From: Sorghum bicolor
Taxonomy: Eukaryota > Streptophyta > Magnoliopsida > Poales > Poaceae
NCBI RefSeq assembly: GCF_000003195.3
Contig: NC_012877.2
Location: 15,059,344-15,123,343 of the forward strand
Direction of reading: 5' to 3'
DNA length: 64,000 nt
This document shows, one piece after another, positions 44,895 through 56,866 of the stretch. The notes beneath the pieces are model-generated. The model did not search any database, was not told the DNA's origin, and saw only the letters and a list, made by a program, of their open reading frames with translations. The first letter of the stretch is position 1. Each line of letters begins with the position of its first letter. The position numbers and the translations under genes are program-made.

Positions 44895-45864
44895 CAAACA
44901 CAATGGAGATGAGACACTTAGTTTCCCAAAAGAAATATTGAAGAACCTCTGTGTCCGAGTTGGTACCTTGTACACTCCAGCAAACTTCGTGGTGATAGAG
45001 ACTGGCACTGAGGAGAGGGCACCCATCAGATTAGGGAGGCCATTCCTAAACACCAGAAGTGTCATCTACGCTAATGCTGCCAAGATCAGTCTCTACATCA
45101 AGGGGAAGAAGGAGATTTTCCTTCAAGAACAAGACTACACAAACTTCAGAGCAATCCCGACATGAACCAAGGAAGAGGACCAACAGGAGGAACAGGAACA
45201 AGCAAATGTGGACCGAGTCAGCTAAGATGGTCGCTGCAGCTCAAGGAGGTCAAGATCGTCGACTCAAGTCACCTTTCTTGATTAAGAAGGACGACCCTGG
45301 TGTTCCAAGAATCGAATGCATAAACAATGGATACTCTTTTTAGAAGACACTCTACGACACCGGATCTGACGACAACATAATGGCCGCAGTCACTTATCAG
45401 CTCCTGCATGGAACCATGCCCCTGCAACCAAGATACATTCAGCTTCAAACAATTTTCAGGTCATTGACATAGGAGAAGACGAGTACGATCCACCCATCAT
45501 CCTTGGAAGCCCATTCCTCAACACTATCAAAGCCATCATCTATATTGGAATCAGAGAAGTCCACATACACTTCTCCTCTGAGAAGGTATGCCGCTATTTT
45601 ACTGACCCTAACTATATAGTTGAAAACTCTAAGCAGGTCAGGACAAGAAGAAGACAACGCAACCGCAACCAGAGGAGGCAAATCATCAAGGACAGATGGG
45701 TAGACTACGAAGGAGAAGTGATAAGGTCTGAAGACATATAGCTTGAATAGAACTGTCCTGAGGAGACCGTAGCACCGAGTCAGGTGTGGAGAGAGAAGAT
45801 CGTTATATATAAGAGGTGCCGCCGGAACCACCGACTACGCCATCCAGCGAATCCCAGGACGACT
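44895..45864 (+). pseudogene. Degraded tandem protease region of L
   Basis: Domain 1 has lost its active-site half by deletion (join near 44910) and keeps only the LGRPFL half. Domain 2 keeps D-T-G at 45356-45364 but has the roughly 80-bp deletion shared with K1 and K2, plus shifts and stops (e.g. TAG near 45341). Confidence 0.72.
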
Positions 45865-47944
45865 GAGAAAATGGAGAGTCCCGTTTGGAGGACTTAAAAA
45901 CACAGAACGCCTTGCCAAGAGGTAAACTTGGTAGTTATCCTTTTCTTTTCAATTATTCAATTATAGTTTGCTTAGTCAATCAGGTTCATGCTATCTTGAA
46001 AAGAAAATGAAAATGTTAAAAAATAGTAGGCCCCATGTGAGGATGCTCATGGCATAAAACCCATAAGTACATTCACTTTGGTGGCATAAAAAAATAAATA
46101 AGTTTTCATCTTACAATAAAAATATAAAAATAATAAGTGCATGATCCTGCTAAATAAGTAACATTTGTTGAGGAGGCTCAACATGATAAAGGCTAGATAT
46201 TTATGCTAACACTTAACTAGTTCCACAAAGCTTTGTTGTCTATTTGAGCTCCACAGAATTCAAGGATCAAAGAAGACTAGCAGACGGAGGACATTCTAAT
46301 CGCTGTCAGAATGCTGCTGACTTTCAAATACACCTCTGCCACCTGCTAGCTACATCAGAAGAAATTACTTCAAAATCCAGCTTGGGGGAGAGCACCCCCA
46401 TTTATCCAGCTAAGTGTTTCTACTCGCGTTTATACTTTACTCAAATAATAAAAGATGCATAATCATGAAAGCCCACATAAAGATTTTGTGCTTTTATATA
46501 TTTTTGCTTAGTTTGCTAAATAAATAAATAAATAAAGTTTGCTATGAACCCTCATGATAAACTCTCAAATGGAAATGATGAATAGTTGCTCTGCCATGAC
46601 TAGTTCTTAAAATTGAAATCTCTCTCAAGTTTAGGTATGACTGTTATGAAGTAAGATTTGCTCTAAACCTAAACTTGTGGGAAGAGTACTTGATCTAAAG
46701 TCTAAGTCGTTAACGGATATGATATGGGAAGGTTGAGCTGCTGTTTATCTGTTCCTAGAGATGCTAGAATTCTGGAGAATTTTATCTTTGAAAATCTTTA
46801 AAATGTTGCATGATGAGTTCCTGTATAATGAGAGTTTAAATTCCTACCATAGCCATATATACATGCTTGCTAGACCTTGAGCCACACATTTACTATTTAC
46901 TGCTTATGAGCATTGAGTGTGGTCAAGCTGTGTAGACCCTTAGGAGCTTGTCATGTGGTTAAATCAAGATTCACTTGCACGTTCACTCATACATGCTACT
47001 TCTACTCCGGAAGTACCATCCACATATATCCACTCATTTCTATCTCCAAAACCACCCAAAAGTATTCTACTCCTAATCCGGGAGAGAATAACCAAAAATA
47101 TTTCTATTTCCCCTTGTGAAATAAATGCTCAAGTTATCTTGTTACTACCACTTGCTATATTATCTCAAGAGATGAATGCTCTGAAAAAAAAGAGAGAAAA
47201 AGAAAATAAAAGATACGAGGAAATAAAAAGGAGCAAGTGCTCGGAACCTCGAAAGAAAAGAAAAAGAAGAGCATCTCATTCTCCTCATAAAGTTTCAAAA
47301 GCAAGGAAGGTATGTATCCCCTCAAAGAGCAAAGTAGAATTAGACTTCCACCACCATTGTTATCACCATCATCACCATACACCATTCATTCGCCACACAT
47401 GCACATCTTGATTTGGCTTATTGATTTGTTTCTTTGGATCCATGGTTTGACTATGCAATAAATGTCTTGTAAGTATGTATACTTTATCTCCCACCTATGA
47501 GCTCCAGATATTAAAGCCTTATTAGAGTAGGGTGAGAGAGAAGACAATGTCACTATGCTTCATACCACAAATTCTACATATCTTGAGAGAAGGCATATAC
47601 CATCACTGCCTTGGTAAGGATCCAAAAATACCACAAAAGAGAGACCTGAGAGAATCATACAAGGAATTTCTGAGTTTTATTTGAAAATCTGCAAAAACCC
47701 CAGAGCTATAGCTGATCAAGAATAAGAGACATGGCACTTGGCTAGACTGTTCTATCTTTTAACCACTCAAGACAGAAGTGACGGTTACAAGTCCTATGGT
47801 GTAGGTAAAGTAAGTAAGTTTTAAGTCTTAACAGTTTATTCTAACTCGGAGATGAGATCTTGCTTAAATGCGTGTGTACTTCTAAGAAATGAAACCACTG
47901 CAGAAACTCTTGAGTTCATCCTTGCTCAGGGACGAGCAAGAGGT
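45865..47944 (+). other. L 3' non-coding region
   Basis: Colinear with the J and K 3' regions, with the internal polypurine-like tract at 46379-46390. The second and third hairpins found in J and K2 are deleted here. Confidence 0.55.
47216..47251 (+). ncRNA. Conserved nested RNA hairpin, L (compensatory variant)
   Basis: Outer stem CGAGG 47216-47220 with CCTCG 47247-47251; inner stem GAGC 47231-47234, AAGT, GCTC 47239-47242. Compared with J, K1 and K2 (GGGC/GCCC), both members of one pair have changed and pairing is kept. Confidence 0.55.
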
Positions 47945-47959
47945 AAGCTCGGGGGAGTT
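47945..47959 (+). other. Polypurine tract of L
   Basis: AAGCTCGGGGGAGTT directly before the 3' LTR. Confidence 0.82.
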
Positions 47960-49195
47960 TGTTGACGGTCCTTAAGTATCAAATTTAATTATCAAATAAA
48001 CAAAGAAAAGGATCCAAATGAAATCAACATCTAGACTTAGGGTTTTATCTGACAGAATTCCACGAGTTTTGGTGTTTGTCTATTTCTGCAGGGGGTTATC
48101 AGGAAATAAGGAAGAAAGGCCCACATGTCGGGATTACATAGAGATATCAACGCACCGCGCAATTTTCTACCATCTAGAAGACTCTAGAAGCCACGGGGAG
48201 GAAGCGGAGCCCGAAAGGGGCCAGGCCCAGGGCACCCGCCCTGAGGACCTAGGCGCCCGCCCACCTCTGGACTCCGTTCCGAACTCTCTTCGCACACGAC
48301 GTTCCACCGACCTATTGGATCCAGAATAACATAGTACCACCTCGCCTATCGACCCAAAAACGCATAGAAGGGGAGGACTATATAAGGAGACCCCCTCTGG
48401 CCCCTGGAGGAGACAAGAAATTATCATAGAGATTGAGGGGTGCCCTCGAAGGAAAACCTCTTCTCTAAATAATATTTCTTTTTAGGCTTAGCAACCAATG
48501 TAAAGTAGAAATAGATCTTCTAGTTTCTACTAGATTGAGAGAGATAGAGTGAAGGTGTGGATCGGAGGAGGGCCGGCCTGTCGGTGTCTACTCCGAGTTG
48601 TACCTACGGGATCAAGTCTCCTAACCCGAGGCTTGCTTCTAAGATTCTTCAGTAATTCGACTTCTAATACTAGTAAGTTCTTGTTTTATTGTTCTTTGGT
48701 TTATGAGTTTACTTTAATCCTCTTCCGGTTGAGTATTAGAGTAATCACTTGTTAGCGTAAACATGGTGTTTAGGCTAGGGTACTCATAGATATCCCCTGA
48801 ATAGCTGGACCGTGGTAGTAGCGAGAAACGTGACATTTCCGAGTTACCTTTGCAGATCACATCTCGTTAGCAGGGCGGGTAGGTTTATAGGTGCGGGTCG
48901 AACATCCTTTGTGTTGTCTAGATTCCGTGAGCCTCCCCAATAGAACAGTAGATCATCCTTACCAAGGTTAGAACGAGACTAAGGTTGCAGTCTTCTCTAT
49001 ACATCACTCACATCGAGAGACATTCTTTGTAGCCTAAAGGGAATAGTAGCAATAGATTTGGTTAGTCAGATGCACCCTTTTGTCCCAGTGGTAAAAATAT
49101 AAATACGATAACTCTGGATAACCTCCCTGGTGAAATGCTCACCGATATCCGTGCGCTTGCGGATCATTTTCTAATTGCGTTACCAAATATCAACA
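47960..49195 (+). repeat. L 3' LTR
   Basis: 1236 bp, colinear with the 5' LTR. TATATAAGG at 48379-48387. Confidence 0.94.
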
Positions 49196-49200
49196 CTAAG

Positions 49201-49637
49201 TTATGCTGATCAGATTAATTATCTTTGTCACCATTCATTACTTTATATATCTTTTATGTGACACTTATCCCTGTATGAAAGAGTTAGATAAATGTTCTCA
49301 ATTATACATGCAATGATAGATACTCAATCTTATATTCCATTCTATAATCAACATTGATGATTACTAATCCCTTCCCAGTGGTAAAAATATAAATAACGAT
49401 ACCTAGAATACTTCCAGATTAAAATGCTATATCGGTATTAATCTGTGCACTTGCAGATCTCATTTGATTATTTATTTAGATGAGCAATTGCATATTTCAA
49501 TACTGCGTCTCTCATGTTATGCTGGGGATGACAACTTGGCTTAAGTGGCATGAGGGATAGGTTTGCCATTTTTGGCGCCGTTATGAGAAATAGAAAACTA
49601 AGTCTAATTTTGGTAATGACGTTAAGAATGCCCAACA
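49201..49637 (+). repeat. J 3' LTR, right piece
   Basis: Resumes the J LTR after the L insertion (TTATGCTGATCAGATTAATT) and ends AAGAATGCCCAACA, followed by the J target duplication GTTGG. Confidence 0.92.
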
Positions 49638-49642
49638 GTTGG

Positions 49643-50153
49643 ATGCTGAAAGAAGCGCATCGGTGGATCCTCAACATCAGATTACTGCCAATGACGCTAA
49701 AGGCAAGGGTCTGATTCAGGAAGGAACCAGCTCAGGAAGACCTCCCCGATCTGGCATTGTGATAACTCATAGAAGGCATCGGGAGACCTGGCAACAATGT
49801 GAAGATCGGTATCGGCGCCAACAGGAGGATCATTGTCGGGAAGAAGAAAGATGCCGGCAAGAGTGGAATCGGCATAAGGATCATTGGAACTGCCCGTTCT
49901 TTATCCACTGTTGGGAGCGATACATCAAACTACCCACTGTTAGAGACTACCCTGAGTGCAATGGTTATGATCGGTATGATAGACCTAATCGGCAGTATCA
50001 AAACGATGGTCGGTGATTTAATGGGCCGATTAGAGGAAGAGCCTCTGTTCATGATCGGCTGGGGGGCAGGCTCAGCGTGCATGATAGACTTGGTGATCGT
50101 ATCGGTTATTTTCCCTGAAACCAAGAGGAGCTTGAGGAAATGGCGGATGCACT
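49643..50153 (+). pseudogene. gag: gag C-terminus of Tat copy B
   Basis: Continues gag after the J insertion: ERSASVDPQHQIT, then an Arg/Glu/Gln-rich stretch (RRQQEDHCREEERCRQEW) and a Cys cluster. About 12 residues present in copy A at the join are missing here. Frame changes occur near 50015 (TGA). Confidence 0.78.
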
Positions 50154-50399
50154 AGTTCCTGATGAATTCATATTTTGCAGGGATGCTAATACTTTCGGAT
50201 GGAGTCAAGGGAAAATCGTCGCCAATCGGTAAGGCAGCCACAACTTTCTCCATGGTGTCCAGAAGGGCTGACTAGGACACAGAAGAGAAGGCTGTAGCGT
50301 GAAAGATAAGAAGAGCTGAATAAAGGAGAGAATTCTACTAAGTCTGGAGACCGGCAGCAGCCAAATTCTAAAGGAAAAGAACCATCGACAGATATTAAT

Positions 50400-51060
50400 A
50401 TGGTGTTCATGTTGCTGATGGAGTTCCTTGCGCCATCTAGTGATGATGAGGGGATGGATTTTTCTGACTAGATAGCTCAGTTGGCTCTGGATCCAATGAC
50501 GGCTATCTTTGAAAAGCCTGTCGACAATGAGAGGCGGCATCTTAAAGCTCTGTTTGTCAAAAGAAGGGTTGATGGGCAGCCAATGACCAAGATACTCGTT
50601 GATGGTGGGGCTGCTATCAATATTATGCCGTATGCAGTGTATCGGAAGCTTGGGAAAGGGGATCAAGATTTAACCAAGACCGATATGATGCTCAAAGATT
50701 TTGAAGGAAATGTGTCTCCGGTCTAGGGAGCCATATGTGTTGAGTTGACCATCGGCAGCAAAACTTTGCCGACGACTTTCTTTGTCATCAGTGGAAAGGG
50801 TGCTTATAATCTACTGTTGGGGAGAGATTGGATCCATGCCAATTGTTGCGTCCCATCGACAATGCACCAATGCTTCGTTCAGTGGGTAGGTGACAAGATT
50901 GAAATTGTCCTGTGGGATTCTTCATATGTCATTGCATCGGCAGAGGCAGATACTTATGAGAGGACTAGATGCATCTTGGGGGAGATTTGGGAGAAGGATT
51001 TCCTCAAGGTCGCCGATTACAAATTCCACCGATCCAAGCAGTCGGTTCTGATGAGAAGTT
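50400..51060 (+). pseudogene. Protease of Tat copy B
   Basis: The Tat-type retropepsin motif DGGAAINIMP has its Asp-Gly-Gly at 50601-50609 (DGG is the usual form in this lineage). The second half contains LLGRDWIHAN (near 50815-50845). A TAG at 50724-50726 interrupts it. It precedes RT as in intact Tat pol. Confidence 0.8.
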
Positions 51061-51063
51061 TTA

Positions 51064-52137
51064 ATGGATAGGTTCGCCGATGATGGAAAATTAGGCCAGG
51101 GGTTTACATCGGCCGATGATTTGGTAGAAGTAGATATAGGTAATGGTGATAGGCCAAGGCCTACGTTTATTAGTGCTAAATTAGATTCTGAGTGTAAGCA
51201 ACAGTTAACCGATTTGTTAAAGGAAAATAAAGATTGCTTTGCTTGGGATTATACTGAGATGCGTGGTTTAGACCAATCGATCGTTGAACATCGGTTACCT
51301 ATCAAATCTGGATTTTGGCCACATCAGCAGCCAGCCCGCCGATGCAATCCCAATATTCTTCCCGATATCAAGGCTGAAATAACTAAACTTATTGAAGCTA
51401 AATTTTTTCTGCAATGTCGGTATGTTGAGTGGATTTCCAATGTTGTTCCAGTTTACAAGAAAAACGGGAAGCTTCGTGTCTGCATTGATTTCAGAAATCT
51501 TAACAAGGCTACGCCGATGGACGGTTATCCAATGCCAGTTGCCGATTTACTGGTTGATGCTGCAGCTGGACATCAGATTATTAGATGTCCAGGTCATGTT
51601 GGATTGTTTGAATGGATAGTCATGACCTTTGGCTTGAAGAATGCTGGTGCTACCTATCAAAGGGCTATGAATTTTATCTTTCATGAGCTCATCGGCAAGT
51701 TGGTGGAAATTTACATTGATGATGTGGTGGTTAAGTCTGGGGATTTTGTAAAGCATCTTGCCGATTTACGGAAGGTATTGGAATGTACAAGGAAACATGG
51801 CCTGAAAATGAATCCTAACAGATGTGCATTTGGCGTATCGGCAGGGCAGTTTCTTGGTTTCAGGGTGCATCAGAGAGGAATTGAAATTAGTAGGAGATCT
51901 ATTGATGCCATCAACAAAATAGTTGCTCCCACCAATAAAACTGAGCTCCAATCTTTGATCGGTAAGATAAATTTTATTAGGCAATTTATATCTAACTTGT
52001 CTGGTAAAATTTGTGCTTTTAGTCCTCTGCTTAAGATGAAAGCCGATCAAGAGTTTATGTGGGGAAGAGACCAACAGTTAGCATTGGATGAAATCAAGAA
52101 TTATTTGACAAATCCTCCAGTTTTGATTCCACCTTAG
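51064..52137 (+). pseudogene. Reverse transcriptase of Tat copy B, catalytic block deleted
   Basis: A 357-codon open frame. Conserved words: GKLRVCIDFRNLNKA, DGYPMP, FGLKNAGATYQRAM and YIDD (51712-51723). Between AAAGHQIIR and CPGHVGLFEW the family normally has about 24 residues containing the first catalytic Asp (the D-x-x-x-G-Y-x-Q block); they are absent, an in-frame deletion near 51583. RT would copy element RNA to cDNA, but this protein lacks a metal-binding Asp. It ends at TAG 52135-52137, in the connection to RNase H. Confidence 0.85.
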
Positions 52138-52530
52138 CAAGTAAAGCCTTTCAAATTGTATTTGTCTACCGATGGGATGGTTATCGATTCAACTTTAATT
52201 CAAGAGTTTGAAGGGAAGGAGCATGTGATTTACTATTTGAGTAGAAGACTGATTGATGCTGAGACAAGGTATTCGGCAATTGAAAAATTATGTTTATGCT
52301 TATACTTTTCATGTGTCAAATTGAGGCACTATCTGCTATCGACCGAGTGCACCGTTATATGCAAGAACGATGTAGTATGATACATGCTATCTATGCTGAT
52401 TATGAGTGGTAGAATCGGTAAATGGATTTTGGCACTATCGGAATTCGATCTACGTTATGAATCGGCTAAGGCATTTAAGGGGCAGATTATGGCCGATTTT
52501 GTGACTCAGCATTGCGGTGTAGTGGAAACT
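52138..52530 (+). pseudogene. RNase H of Tat copy B
   Basis: The text LYLSTDGMVIDSTLIQEF and YYLSRRLIDAETRYSAIEKL corresponds to the RT-linked RNase H of Ty3/Gypsy elements. A TGA at 52378-52380 breaks it. Its role would be removal of template RNA during cDNA synthesis. Confidence 0.78.
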
Positions 52531-53104
52531 TTGGAAATTGTTCCTTGAACGCTCTTCTTTGATGGATCTACGTGTGACCGGGGGCAGGAATTGGTATAGT
52601 ACTAATTTCTCCTCGGGGAAAAAGTATGAGTTCGCCTTGCTGATTGTGGCCACGTCGACGAATAATCAAGCGGAGTATCAAGCTTTGATCAAAGGGTTGG
52701 AATTGTTAAAGGAGGTCCGTGCTGATGCTGTTGAAATCTTCGGTGATTCTATGCTTGTTATAAATCAATTGGCTGGGATTTATGAATGCCGAAGCAAAGT
52801 CTTGATAACCTATTATGAAAAAAGTATGCAACTATTAAAGGAATTCAAGGATTTCCGATTATAGCATGTTCCTCAATTACATAATGAGGAGGCTAATCGG
52901 TTGGCTCAGCATGCCTCGGGATATCAACCCATATTAAATGCGTTATCGGCAATCAGTGCCGATGATTGGAGAAAAGAGATCAATGATTATTTGAAAGATC
53001 CATCTAAAAAGGTTGAGAGGCGTGTTAGGTTTCAAGCTACCAAGTATGTACTCCTTCGGGATGAGCTATATTATTGAACAATAGATGGTGTTCTTCTCAA
53101 GTTC
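52531..53104 (+). pseudogene. Archaeal-type second RNase H and linker of Tat copy B
   Basis: Matches residues 700-807 of the copy A fusion: NNQAEYQALIKGLELL and FGDSMLVINQL are clear. The first Asp region (FDGSTC) is frameshifted near 52580. Stops at 52545 and 52862. A second RNase H of this type is diagnostic of the Tat/Ogre lineage. Confidence 0.78.
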
Positions 53105-54211
53105 TTAGGTGATGATGAGGCTAAAAGTTTGATGGGTGAGATCCATGAAGGAGTATGTGGAGCGCATCAGTCGGCTTTTAAGATGAAATAGATGATTAGG
53201 AGAAACGGGTATTATTGGCCGACTATACTCGAGGATTGCTTTAAATATTTCAAAGGATGCCAAGGGAGTCAGAAATTTGGCAATATTCAAAGGGCTCCCG
53301 CATCAGCCATGAATCCCATTATTAAGCCTTGGCCATTCCGGGGATGCGCTATTGATTTAATCGGCCAGATTTACCCACCATCAAGCAAGGGGCATAAGTT
53401 CATCTTAGTTACCACTGATTATTTCACTAAGTGGGTTGAGGTTGTTCCTTTGAAGAAGGTAACATCAGCTAATATGATTGATTTTGTGAAAGAGCATATT
53501 GTTTACTGATTTGGTATTCCTCAAACAATTACTACCGATCAGGGTACCATGTTTACATCGGGAGAGTTTGATGAATTTGCAATCGGTATGGCAATTAAAG
53601 TGTTGAATTCTTCTCCTTATTATGCTCAAGCCAATGGGCAGTCCGAGGCATCTAACAAGGGAATTATTAGGCTCATCAAATGAAAGATTGAAGAAAATCC
53701 TAGGAGGTGGCATACATTGTTGAGTGAAGCTTTATGGTCATATTGGATGGCATGTCATGGGTCGACCTAAGTTTCACCTTATCAGTTGGTGTATGGGCAC
53801 GATGCAGTGCTACCATGGGAAATTAAGACTTGATCTAAGCAACTATCTTTTCAAGACCAATTGGCTGCCGATGACTATGCTACTTTGATGAAAGATGAGT
53901 TAGACCATTTAGCAGAGCATCAGCTGAGAGCTTTGATAAGTATAGAAGAAAATAAAAGGAGAGTCGCTAGGTGGTATGATAAGAAAGTGAAGGCTAAGGA
54001 ATTTGCCGATGGAGATTTGGTGTGGAAACTAATTTTACCGATTGGGACTAAAAGTTCAAAGTTTGGCAAGTGGTCTCCTAATTGGGAAGGTCCTTATCGG
54101 ATAAATCGGTCTGCTCCTGGTAATGCTTATATTTTAGAGACTCTTGAAGGAATTGAATTTCCTAGAGCTTTAAATGGAAAATATTTAAAGAAGTATTACC
54201 CGAGCATTTAA
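53105..54211 (+). pseudogene. Integrase of Tat copy B
   Basis: Zinc finger and DDE core colinear with copy A: first Asp 53354-53356, second Asp 53537-53539, Glu 53645-53647 (35 residues between). Stops at 53190 (TAG), 53507 (TGA), 53682 (TGA), 53767 (TAA) and 53832 (TGA). The C-terminal part 53861-54211 is open (GDLVWK, WEGPYRI). Confidence 0.83.
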
Positions 54212-54233
54212 ATCGATGCATGAAAGTTTAAGT

Positions 54234-54320
54234 GCCGATAACATTCCTATCAGTTGGAGTAAAACGTATCTGGGACTGAGTATGATGTTTTTAAAAGATG
54301 CCGATAACAGTCCTATTGGC
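54234..54320. promoter_or_regulatory. Twin GCCGATA palindromes of copy B, right arms mutated
   Basis: GCCGATA-N7-TATCAGT (54234-54254) and GCCGATA-N7-TATTGGC (54300-54320), between integrase and the antisense gene, in the same arrangement as 12546-12632. The start-to-start distance is 66 bp in both copies. Confidence 0.55.
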
Positions 54321-54379
54321 TAGACCAAAATAGTCAGCAGTTTCTAAAGGCAGAATAAGACATGCTGCCGATGGAGAGC

Positions 54380-56866
54380 TCATATATTCAGCAAGGCATG
54401 AATAGCCGATATGGGGCGTAGACGGATTTGATCGGCTTCTTCTATCTCCCTGATGTCTTCATCGGCAGAGCCCTCCACTGGCTTCAACTTATTCTTCATC
54501 TACAGTGCCTTGCGGGCTTGATTGTTTCGTTCTTGCTGGAGGGTCTTGATCATTTCGGGTAGCTGACTTTCTTCTTGCCGAGCTTGAGAGAGGGCCTCTT
54601 CTACTTGCTTGAACTCTGCCAGCAGGGCTTCCCTTTTTGCCGACAGATCGGAGATCTTCTGCCTTAGTGTCTCCCCTGAGGACTGCAGAGTGTCGATGCT
54701 CTTGTGCTTCTCATCAGCAAGGCGGTTCACTCGCATTACTTCCTCTGTGAGTAGGGCATGGGTGGCTCTATCGGGAAGGCGTTGGGTAGCCTTTTGGTAC
54801 TGGAGTTGGCGGTTCTCCAAGTGTGCAGCCTGGAAAAGGATCTCTTCGGCATCGGCAGGGATTTGACCCCTAAGAGCTTTGAACAGAGCCTTGGCTGGAT
54901 CAGAATCATCAACCAGTTGGGCAGTGTCTTGATGTAGCTGGGTCAACAGATCTTCCAGTTTTGCTCTGATCTCTAAAGATGAAATCCCTACTGCTTGGGA
55001 AGAGCTGGCTTCCTCATCTTCATCATCAGAAATTTCGATGGCGAAGGAAAAGAGGCTGTCGAGAGAGTCTTGCTCCTAAAAAGGAAAAAGGAGATAAGTC
55101 ATTTGATGACCAAATGTTAGTGATATGAAGGATAGAGGTCAGATGACTTACTTGTTTCAGAGCTATTTCTCGCCTCTGGCTAGCTGAAGCCAATGGTACA
55201 ACAGGTTGGTCGGCCGGAGTTACCGATGGGACAATGTCAGCTGAAAGAATATTAATGATAATTATAAGTTGGAAAAATAAATCCATCGACGATGACTTTA
55301 TGAATAGAACTTCACCTTGAGGAGGTGCATTGCTTGTCTGGATTGAAGAGACTACCGATGATATGATTGGACCCACTAGGTCGGCAGTCCGCTCAAGTAC
55401 ATCGGCTAATGTTCCTTCTGGCTGAGGTAGTTCTTGTGGCTTAGGTGGAGACAGTGCTTGCTGTGTCTGAACTTCTGGCGAAGAAGGGGACGATTCCGCA
55501 TGAATCGGTGACCCTGGAGGAGGAGGAGGAGGCGATGCTGTCTTCTGGCATTTTGCTTGTGACTTGGTGCTTTTGGGACCATTTCTCTTGGCTTGGCTAG
55601 GCTGGGGGCATCGGCACTTGTCTTTGTACTTCTGGTCCTTGCCGATTTGCCAGTTTGCTGATGCAACAACAAAAGTTTCATAAGTACAAATATAACAGAG
55701 TATTGGTGAAATTTTGGTTGAAACAGTGAGAGTTACAGATGAAGTTCCCATGGGAGCCGATGTATCCTGAAAAGGCTGTGTAAGTATAGAATGGAATCAG
55801 TATAAATTGAAAAAGTCAGGGATTTACGTTGAAAGCTTGTGCCAAAGTAGTAGCAGCAACCGGTGGGAATGTCTTTGCTTGTCTGGTGGTAATCTTCTTG
55901 AAACGCACGTTTCGGTGCATTAAAGCCACTAGGCTTGGTGCATTGTTGCCGATCAGAGAAATTGGGCCCAATGGAAGGAGTTCGATCGGCTTTCCGCTCC
56001 TGCTGATTGTCGGTGGTGTATCGTCGACCTAATTAAAATTGAAGAAGAAGTTACCGATAAGAATAAAAGTAATAAAAGGATTGAGGCATCGGTTGAAGAC
56101 TTACAGTGTTCTCGGGGACTTTGTACTTGGGGTCGATCATGCCGCGGTAAGTGAGAGCCGATCTGTAGAATAGGTGCTCTTTCAATTCCTCCCACCATTG
56201 TTTGTATGCCTGAGTAATGAAGAGAGCTGGGATCCAAGCCGATAGATCGATGTCTGACGTATCGGCATTTGGTGGAAGTTGAGCTACTCTGATCCACTCG
56301 AGACCGCTGGTTATGGTCTCCCTTGGCTACACCTCATCAGCATAACAGAGCGCGATCGGCAGCTACCTAAAGGCTAGTTGACGAGCCACTGCCGATGGGT
56401 TGTAAAACTCATAAGTGAGGTTGGAGGTTTCCCCACTGCTGAAGAAATTCACTGGAATAGCTCTCAGAGTGATAATTGCCATCATCAAATCGTGGTCCTT
56501 GTTGAGGGCATCATCAATGGGGTGGAAAGTGAGCGGGAATCTGGTTTCTAGATCTTCATAAGGCATCCATGCCCGCTGGTCTTTGGCTAGACCTTCATAG
56601 AGAGTTTGGAAGAATCGGCTAACCTGGTCTTCATTACCACGAGTACCAGGTAGAACTATGGCGGCCTCACCGTAGTTCAAAGGGGAGCGAATTGCCGATT
56701 CTTCATCATCCTGTTCGTAATCTTCGGCTATGTCTCTAGAAAAACGCTGTGCAAAAAGATTGAATCCCAAGCGCTTGTGCATATGAACACTGAGCCACAT
56801 ATTGATGAACCACCAGGGGCCTCCTAAGTTGCTGATGGGTTGGCCTAGCATGAGTTTTTGAGTTAC
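54380..56866 (-). pseudogene. Antisense PMD gene of Tat copy B, 5' part cut off
   Basis: Reading the minus strand: exon 2 remnant 56866-56105, exon 3 56028-55828 (201 nt), exon 4 55657-55316, exon 5 55240-55152 (89 nt), exon 6 55075-54380 (696 nt). Exons 3, 5 and 6 equal the copy A lengths exactly. The N-terminal third of the PMD lies beyond K2. Exon 2 still shows LGGPWWFINMWL. Breaks: TAG at 56363-56365 (CAG in A), another stop shortly after, a frameshift in exon 4 (342 nt against 364), and TAG near 54500 in the coiled-coil tail (CAG in A). Confidence 0.78.

Larger units (their letters stand above)
41272..49195 (+). mobile_element. Athila-like element L
   Basis: LTRs 41272-42506 (1235 bp) and 47960-49195 (1236 bp), TSD CTAAG (41267-41271 and 49196-49200). 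I count by hand about 20 LTR differences (about 1.5%). Interior: primer site, unknown ORF, internal polypurine-like tracts, degraded protease region, 3' non-coding part, polypurine tract. No polymerase genes. Confidence 0.94.
25671..49637 (+). mobile_element. Athila-like element J with nested K1 and L
   Basis: LTRs 25671-27325 and 40062-41271/49201-49637, with TSD GTTGG on both sides. Without the nested K1 and L it is about 8.3 kb. Interior: primer site, gag, two tandem protease-like domains, then a long 3' non-coding part and polypurine tract. No RT, RNase H or integrase is present, so it is non-autonomous by design or by loss. Confidence 0.93.
22735..56866 (+). mobile_element. Tat-lineage element, copy B, carrying nested J and cut by K2
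   Basis: The 5' LTR and gag at 22735-25670 continue after the J insertion at 49643 through protease, RT, two RNases H and integrase to 54211, then the convergent antisense PMD gene, cut at 56867 by K2. The 3' LTR lies outside the window. The left insertion point is inside gag of copy C (preceding bases GAATG). The joined reading across J is confirmed by the TSD GTTGG (25666-25670 and 49638-49642). Confidence 0.92.
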
